Assembly: GCF_034376665.1 (NCBI RefSeq)
Contig: NZ_JAXMJI010000114.1
Coordinates: 1-18,575, forward strand
Source of the DNA: Allopontixanthobacter sp034376665
Lineage (GTDB): Bacteria > Pseudomonadota > Alphaproteobacteria > Sphingomonadales > Sphingomonadaceae
Reading direction: 5' to 3'
DNA: 18,575 nucleotides
The position numbers were made by a program, and so were the translations under genes. Of the stretch, positions 14,705 through 18,575 are shown piece after piece (positions within the stretch are counted from its first letter, which is position 1; every line of letters starts with the position of its first letter). The notes below the pieces were generated by a model. The model saw only the letters and a program-made list of their open reading frames with translations, searched no databases and was not told the origin of the DNA.

Positions 14705-16192
14705 TTAAAAACAGTCCGCCATTGCAGCCTTGATAGCATTCTCAAAATCCTCAAGCGATTTCATTGATCCACCTTGCCAATCGGGATCGATAGCTCTGCC
14801 TAAGTCCCAAACCTCCCAAGCGGCAAAGGTTTCAAATTGTGAGTAATGATGGTCGCCCAAATCCTTGAACGTATTACTGCTCCAGGGTTGGGCTGCAATG
14901 TGAATCCAATATGCGTCGGTTAGAGAAGGAGCTCTCTTAAAACTGGCACTGTCCCAGTCCGCCGAATCGCTAGACGAACGCACGAGATTGGCAAACGTAA
15001 CGAAGCGGAATGTGCCAAAATCGAGTTCATCCAGACTTGTCGCGCCAATTAGATATGCGGCGGCAGCTTCTCTCTCCTTTCCTGTTCCATTATTTCCGGC
15101 AAGGTTGGATGCGGCCCAAAAGTTCGCGCCATCTCCGGCTTCAAGCAATGGCGCTACTGAAGGCATAATTCGGCGTAGTTCATCCATCATAGCTGGCTGA
15201 GCATAAAGCTGCGCTCCGTAAAGTTGGGTCATCTCCAAGAACTTAAGTGTAGCTGCCAAAGATTCTCCCACCTTCGCCTGGGTTTCAATTGCGATAAGCA
15301 ATTCCTGAAAGGTTGGTTTTTGTGCCGAGGTAGTCCCGTCGATCACGCTGAGTGTTCGCCCAAGCCCTTCGGCTTGCGGGCCCACGCCCTGCGAACGCTC
15401 GACCGTGCCAGATGTCATATCGGGAGCTAGAGGATAGCCAACGGGCCTGCGCCGCGCAGGTGAGAAGGATAAAGTCTCAACGCTCTCCCCCTCGATATTT
15501 TTCTGCACAATCTTGATGGTGGAAGGAAAGATACCCTGATCAAGGATAGCTTCACGCACTTGTGGGTGCAGGTTGATGTGCCGTGATAGATATCGTGCGA
15601 ACCTCCGCCTCTCCTTTGCGTCAAACGCAAACCCCTCTTGACTTAGGGTCGCGACAATTTGGTCGCCAAACCGCCACTCCAATCCATTCTCCGTCTTCAA
15701 CAATGACAAAGGATCCGATGGCGAAACTTGCGTGGCAAATTCCTGTTCCAGCCAAATCGCATCTGCAAAACCAAGTTCTTGACCAGCTTTGGGGTCAACT
15801 TCATTCAGAACCTTGCTAAGATAAAGGCGATTTTGCAACTCCATCTTACGAAATGCCGGACCAGCGAAACAGCTGTGGTTTGCAAAAATAGTTTCCGAGA
15901 CTTTCCAGCTGAAAACTCGGCAGTGTCTATAATCGGTAATAGTCCGATCATCGCCTAAGCTGACGTAATCAAAATCATCTGCCAGCCGAACTATGCCGGA
16001 TGTGACGACTGCTGGATTCACACTCGTCCTGACGTCGGATCGCACGTCGAAAACAATAGCGTCGTCGTGAGTTTGGTCTCTGAGGTCCAGTATTCGATTT
16101 GAACTCCAGTTGGGACCAATAATCTCATTTGCTCGTGCTGAGGTATCCCAAACAAGAATGAGAAAGAGACAAGCAATGGAATGGCGGATCAT
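14705..16192 (-). CDS. Exported protein of unknown function in AT-rich DNA
   Basis: A 495-residue protein I do not recognise. It begins with a signal peptide (MIRHSIACLFLILVWDTSARA, cleavage after A21). Residues 28-155 look like a mixed alpha/beta domain with DAIVFDVRSDVRTS, DDRTITDYRHCRVFSW and ANHSCFAGPAFRKMELQNR; C91 and C108 could form a disulfide, and a third Cys is the next-to-last residue. Residues 240-290 are Pro/Gly/Ser-rich and look like a linker. Residues 293-495 are mostly helical and rich in Trp and aromatics. No metal or hydrolase motif stands out. The start at 16190-16192 has GAGG 5 nt upstream; a longer in-frame start at 16258 would bury the signal peptide. Two lines I counted are near 50% G+C against about 73% in a trehalase line, and codons differ from neighbours, suggesting transfer. 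Confidence 0.72.
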   Translation of the reverse strand: MIRHSIACLFLILVWDTSARANEIIGPNWSSNRILDLRDQTHDDAIVFDVRSDVRTSVNPAVVTSGIVRLADDFDYVSLGDDRTITDYRHCRVFSWKVSETIFANHSCFAGPAFRKMELQNRLYLSKVLNEVDPKAGQELGFADAIWLEQEFATQVSPSDPLSLLKTENGLEWRFGDQIVATLSQEGFAFDAKERRRFARYLSRHINLHPQVREAILDQGIFPSTIKIVQKNIEGESVETLSFSPARRRPVGYPLAPDMTSGTVERSQGVGPQAEGLGRTLSVIDGTTSAQKPTFQELLIAIETQAKVGESLAATLKFLEMTQLYGAQLYAQPAMMDELRRIMPSVAPLLEAGDGANFWAASNLAGNNGTGKEREAAAAYLIGATSLDELDFGTFRFVTFANLVRSSSDSADWDSASFKRAPSLTDAYWIHIAAQPWSSNTFKDLGDHHYSQFETFAAWEVWDLGRAIDPDWQGGSMKSLEDFENAIKAAMADCF

Positions 16193-16347
16193 ACATACCT
16201 CAATTAACGCTCGCCGCATGTGGCAATTCAGAACGAATCCGCATGGAGCACACCCCACTGTCTAACCCTGGTTGATCTTTGGCGCCAACCATCTGTGCCG
16301 TTAGCAGAACGTCAGCTAAGTCGCCGTGTCCGGAATTACCGCTTTTG

Positions 16348-16376
16348 TTGAGTTTACATCGTAAGCTGCCTATCCG
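16348..16376 (+). promoter_or_regulatory. Candidate promoter giving a leaderless aroQ transcript
   Basis: TTGAGT (16348-16353) and TATCCG (16371-16376) are separated by 17 bp. The -10 box ends 6 nt before the aroQ ATG, so transcription would start at or next to the start codon. That agrees with the absence of any Shine-Dalgarno before aroQ. Confidence 0.35.
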
Positions 16377-16382
16377 GACAGC

Positions 16383-16817
16383 ATGACTGACACGATCTAC
16401 GTTCTCAACGGCCCCAATCTCAACCTGCTCGGGATGCGGGAGCCGGAGATTTACGGGTCCGACACGCTCGACGATATTGCCGGAATGCTGGAAGACCGCG
16501 CCCGAGAACTCGGCGTGGCGGTGGATGTCCGCCAGACCAATCATGAGGGGCACCTTGTCGACTGGCTGCACGAAGCGCAGGCGGAGGGCGCGAAGGCGGT
16601 GCTGCTCAACGCGGGGGCCTATACCCATACTTCGATCGCGCTGCTCGATGCGATCCGCGCGGTCCGTACTCCGGTGATCGAAGTGCACCTGTCCGATCCC
16701 AAGACGCGGGAGCCGTTCCGGCATCTTTCCTATGTCGGCATGGCGGCGGTGCAGACCGTCGAGGGACTCGGTGCGCGCAGCTATATCGTGGCGCTGGAGG
16801 CGGCGGCGGCGCTCTAG
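16383..16817 (+). CDS. aroQ: Type II 3-dehydroquinate dehydratase
   Basis: A 144-residue cytoplasmic enzyme, dodecameric in the family, that converts 3-dehydroquinate to 3-dehydroshikimate, the third step of the shikimate pathway to aromatic amino acids. Visible motifs: NGPNLNLLG (9-17), catalytic Y24 in EIYG on the lid loop, QTNHEGHLVDWLHEA (51-65), LLNAGAYTHTS (74-84) with the substrate-binding N76, and VIEVHLSDPKTREPFRH (98-114) with catalytic H102. The more usual HLSN is HLSD here. Full length. No ribosome site is visible before ATG 16383. It is followed by accB after 87 bp, a neighbourhood often seen in Proteobacteria. Confidence 0.97.
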   Translation: MTDTIYVLNGPNLNLLGMREPEIYGSDTLDDIAGMLEDRARELGVAVDVRQTNHEGHLVDWLHEAQAEGAKAVLLNAGAYTHTSIALLDAIRAVRTPVIEVHLSDPKTREPFRHLSYVGMAAVQTVEGLGARSYIVALEAAAAL

Positions 16818-16845
16818 CTGTCCGATCAAACTGCCCCCTCCCCCC

Positions 16846-16874
16846 TTGCCAGCGGCCTGCCCGCAACGCATAGG
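16846..16874 (+). promoter_or_regulatory. Possible promoter for accBC
   Basis: TTGCCA (16846-16851, five of six matches) and CATAGG (16869-16874, three of six) are 17 bp apart in the aroQ-accB gap. Transcription would begin near 16881, with a leader of about 24 nt before accB. The spacer carries one arm of an inverted repeat. Confidence 0.38.
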
Positions 16875-16879
16875 CAGGC
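16855..16879. repeat. 25-bp inverted repeat in the aroQ-accB gap
   Basis: GCCTGCC (16855-16861) and GGCAGGC (16873-16879) are perfect seven-base arms around 11 nt. One arm lies in the spacer and the other overlaps the -10 box of the candidate accBC promoter. It is not followed by a T-run, so an operator or an RNA hairpin is as likely as a terminator for aroQ. Confidence 0.5.
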
Positions 16880-16904
16880 GCTTAATTGCAACAAGAGGCA
16901 TTTC

Positions 16905-17378
16905 ATGTCCGACACAAAATCCGCCGCAGGTCGCAAACCCGGTATGAATGTTGATACCGCGCTTGTCCGCGAACTCGCCGATATGCTCAGCGAGACAGGG
17001 CTCACCGAAATCGAAGTCGAAGATGGCGAACGCAAGATCCGCGTTGCGCGCGGCGCGCTGGCTGCGCCGATGGCTGCCCCGGCGCCGGCTGCTGCGGTTG
17101 CTGCCCCCGTCCTTGCCCCGGCCGAAGCCGCATTGCCGGATCACGCAGGCGCACTAAGATCGCCGATGGTCGGCACCGTCTATCTCGCCGCCGATCCCAG
17201 CGCGCCCAACTTCGTGAAGGCGGGCGACAAGGTTGCCGTGGGCGATACCTTGCTGATCGTGGAAGCGATGAAGGTGATGAACCCGATCACTTCCGACCGC
17301 GCCGGCACGGTGGTCGAGATCCTGGTCGACAACGCGCAGCCGGTCGAATTCGACCAGCCGCTGGTCCTGATCGCGTAA
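16905..17378 (+). CDS. accB: Biotin carboxyl carrier protein of acetyl-CoA carboxylase
   Basis: A 157-residue carrier whose biotin shuttles carboxyl groups from biotin carboxylase (AccC) to the carboxyltransferase (AccAD), making malonyl-CoA for fatty acid synthesis. The N-terminal part (17-50) has TALVRELADMLSETGLTEIEVEDGERKIRVARG, given here only as a family mark at those positions. An Ala/Pro-rich flexible linker spans about 51-78. The biotinyl domain (83-157) has RSPMVGTVYL and the biotin site EAMKVMN with acceptor K123, followed by the usual DNAQPVEFDQPLVLI end. An AGAGG lies before the ATG. accC follows 10 bp after the stop, as in most bacteria. Confidence 0.97.
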   Translation: MSDTKSAAGRKPGMNVDTALVRELADMLSETGLTEIEVEDGERKIRVARGALAAPMAAPAPAAAVAAPVLAPAEAALPDHAGALRSPMVGTVYLAADPSAPNFVKAGDKVAVGDTLLIVEAMKVMNPITSDRAGTVVEILVDNAQPVEFDQPLVLIA

Positions 17379-17388
17379 GGCGAACACC

Positions 17389-18575
17389 ATGGGAATCAGC
17401 CGGATATTGATCGCCAACCGCGGCGAAATCGCCCTGCGCATCCACCGCGCCGCGCATGAAATGGGTATCGAGACAGTGGCGGTGCATTCCACCGCCGATG
17501 CCGAAGCCATGCACGTGCGCCTGGCCGATCACGCGGTGTGCATCGGCCCGCCGCCCGCCAGCGAAAGCTATCTCAACATGGCGGCAATCATCTCCGCCGC
17601 CGAAATCTCCCATGCCGATGCGATCCACCCCGGTTACGGATTCATGTCGGAGAACGCGAAATTCGCCGAGATCGTCGAAGCGCACGACATCAAGTGGATC
17701 GGCCCCAAGCCCGAACATATCCGCACCATGGGCGACAAGGTCGCCGCCAAGCGGACCGCAGGCGCGCTCGGCATTCCGCTGGTCCCCGGCTCCGATGGCG
17801 CGATCGAAGACGTGGTGGAAGCAGCGAAGATCGCGGACGAAATCGGCTATCCAGTGATCATCAAGGCGGCATCGGGCGGCGGCGGGCGCGGGATGAAGGT
17901 CTGCACCGGCCCGCACGAGCTTGAAACGCTGATGAAACAGGCGGGCAGCGAAGCGAAGGCCGCGTTTGGCGACGCCACCGTCTATCTCGAAAAATATCTC
18001 GGAAATCCGCGGCATATCGAATTCCAGGTGTTCGGTGACGGGGAAGGCAACGCGATCCATCTGGGCGAACGTGACTGTTCGCTCCAGCGCCGCCACCAGA
18101 AAGTGCTGGAGGAAGCGCCCTCCCCGGTCATTTCCGACGAGGATCGCCACCGGATGGGCGAAACCTGTTCGAAAGCGATGGCCGACATGGGTTATCGGGG
18201 CGCAGGCACCATAGAGTTCCTGTGGGAAAATGGCGAATTCTATTTCATCGAAATGAACACCCGCCTGCAGGTCGAACATCCGGTTACCGAAATGATCACC
18301 GGCGTCGATCTGGTGCGCGAACAGATCCGCATCGCCGATGGCAAGCCGCTGTCGGTGAAGCAGGAAGATATCGAGTTCAAGGGCCACGCCATCGAATGCC
18401 GGATCAACGCGGAGGACCCCTTCACCTTCACGCCCTCACCCGGCCTCGTCACCGCCTATCACGCGGCGGGCGGGATGCATGTGCGGGTCGATAGCGGCTT
18501 GTACGCCGGCTACAAAATTCCGCCTTATTATGACAGCATGATCGCCAAGCTGATCGTCTATGGCCGAAACCGAGA
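17389..18575 (+). CDS. accC: Biotin carboxylase of acetyl-CoA carboxylase, first 395 residues (cut by window edge)
   Basis: The ATP-dependent enzyme that carboxylates the biotin on AccB. The window holds 395 of an expected 450 or so residues, open to the last base. N-terminal domain: RILIANRGEIALRIHRA (5-21) and HPGYGFMSENA (80-90). ATP-grasp: K117, K159, the lid GGGGRG (163-168), H209, K238, E276, E288, R292 in MNTRLQVEHP (289-298), and R338 in ECRINAEDP. These fall at the same numbers as the E. coli enzyme as I remember it, so there is no gap. AAGG lies 8 nt before ATG 17389. Only the end of the C-terminal domain is missing. Confidence 0.97.
   Translation, partial: MGISRILIANRGEIALRIHRAAHEMGIETVAVHSTADAEAMHVRLADHAVCIGPPPASESYLNMAAIISAAEISHADAIHPGYGFMSENAKFAEIVEAHDIKWIGPKPEHIRTMGDKVAAKRTAGALGIPLVPGSDGAIEDVVEAAKIADEIGYPVIIKAASGGGGRGMKVCTGPHELETLMKQAGSEAKAAFGDATVYLEKYLGNPRHIEFQVFGDGEGNAIHLGERDCSLQRRHQKVLEEAPSPVISDEDRHRMGETCSKAMADMGYRGAGTIEFLWENGEFYFIEMNTRLQVEHPVTEMITGVDLVREQIRIADGKPLSVKQEDIEFKGHAIECRINAEDPFTFTPSPGLVTAYHAAGGMHVRVDSGLYAGYKIPPYYDSMIAKLIVYGRNR

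Noticed and set aside
14069..16379. TATCCGGAC at 14069-14077 and 16371-16379 as possible direct repeats flanking the holin and unknown-protein region
   Set aside because: Nine-base matches are expected hundreds of times in this window, and no element ends or integrase are associated with them.
17287..18387. A 366-codon open frame on the minus strand
   Set aside because: It is antisense to accC, whose catalytic residues all line up.

Overview
The window reads as chromosomal DNA of a GC-rich alphaproteobacterium, most likely a sphingomonad of the Erythrobacteraceae type. The inference rests on the separate yajC-secD-secF operon, a DUF6456 protein, a TonB-dependent receptor with an N-terminal EGGGDVIVVIG segment, a PepSY protein next to an OmpR-type regulator, a GTA-type 3TM holin, and the aroQ-accB-accC order. 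No sequence search was possible, so the taxon is a judgement. I see no insertion sequence, CRISPR array, rRNA or replication origin.

Layout. 1-1619 (minus strand): a truncated OmpR-type response regulator, a small exported PepSY protein and a periplasmic SIMPL-domain protein. 1747-4106 (plus): a Uup-like ABC-F ATPase coupled by a GTGA overlap to a uracil-DNA-glycosylase-family protein. 4099-4575 (minus): a DUF6456 protein whose 3' end overlaps that gene. 4672-6422 (plus): an XRE-type regulator coupled by an ATGA overlap to a GT4-type glycosyltransferase. 6430-9355 (minus): the protein-export operon yajC-secD-secF. 9581-9657: tRNA-Pro(GGG) with its own promoter, followed by 369 bp without a convincing gene. 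10027-14053 (plus): a TonB-dependent receptor and an exported GH37 trehalase 7 bp apart, which look like an outer-membrane uptake plus periplasmic hydrolysis pair for trehalose. 14157-14570: an orphan 3TM holin. 14705-16192 (minus): a large exported protein of unknown function in clearly more AT-rich DNA. 16383-18575 (plus): aroQ, accB and the first 395 codons of accC.

Most of the window is ordinary housekeeping DNA. The parts worth a second look are the AT-rich insert carrying the unknown exported protein next to the orphan holin, the receptor-trehalase pair, the XRE regulator coupled to a glycosyltransferase and facing the DUF6456 gene, the four-cysteine glycosylase-like protein behind the ABC-F gene, and the 25-bp inverted repeat inside the putative accBC promoter.
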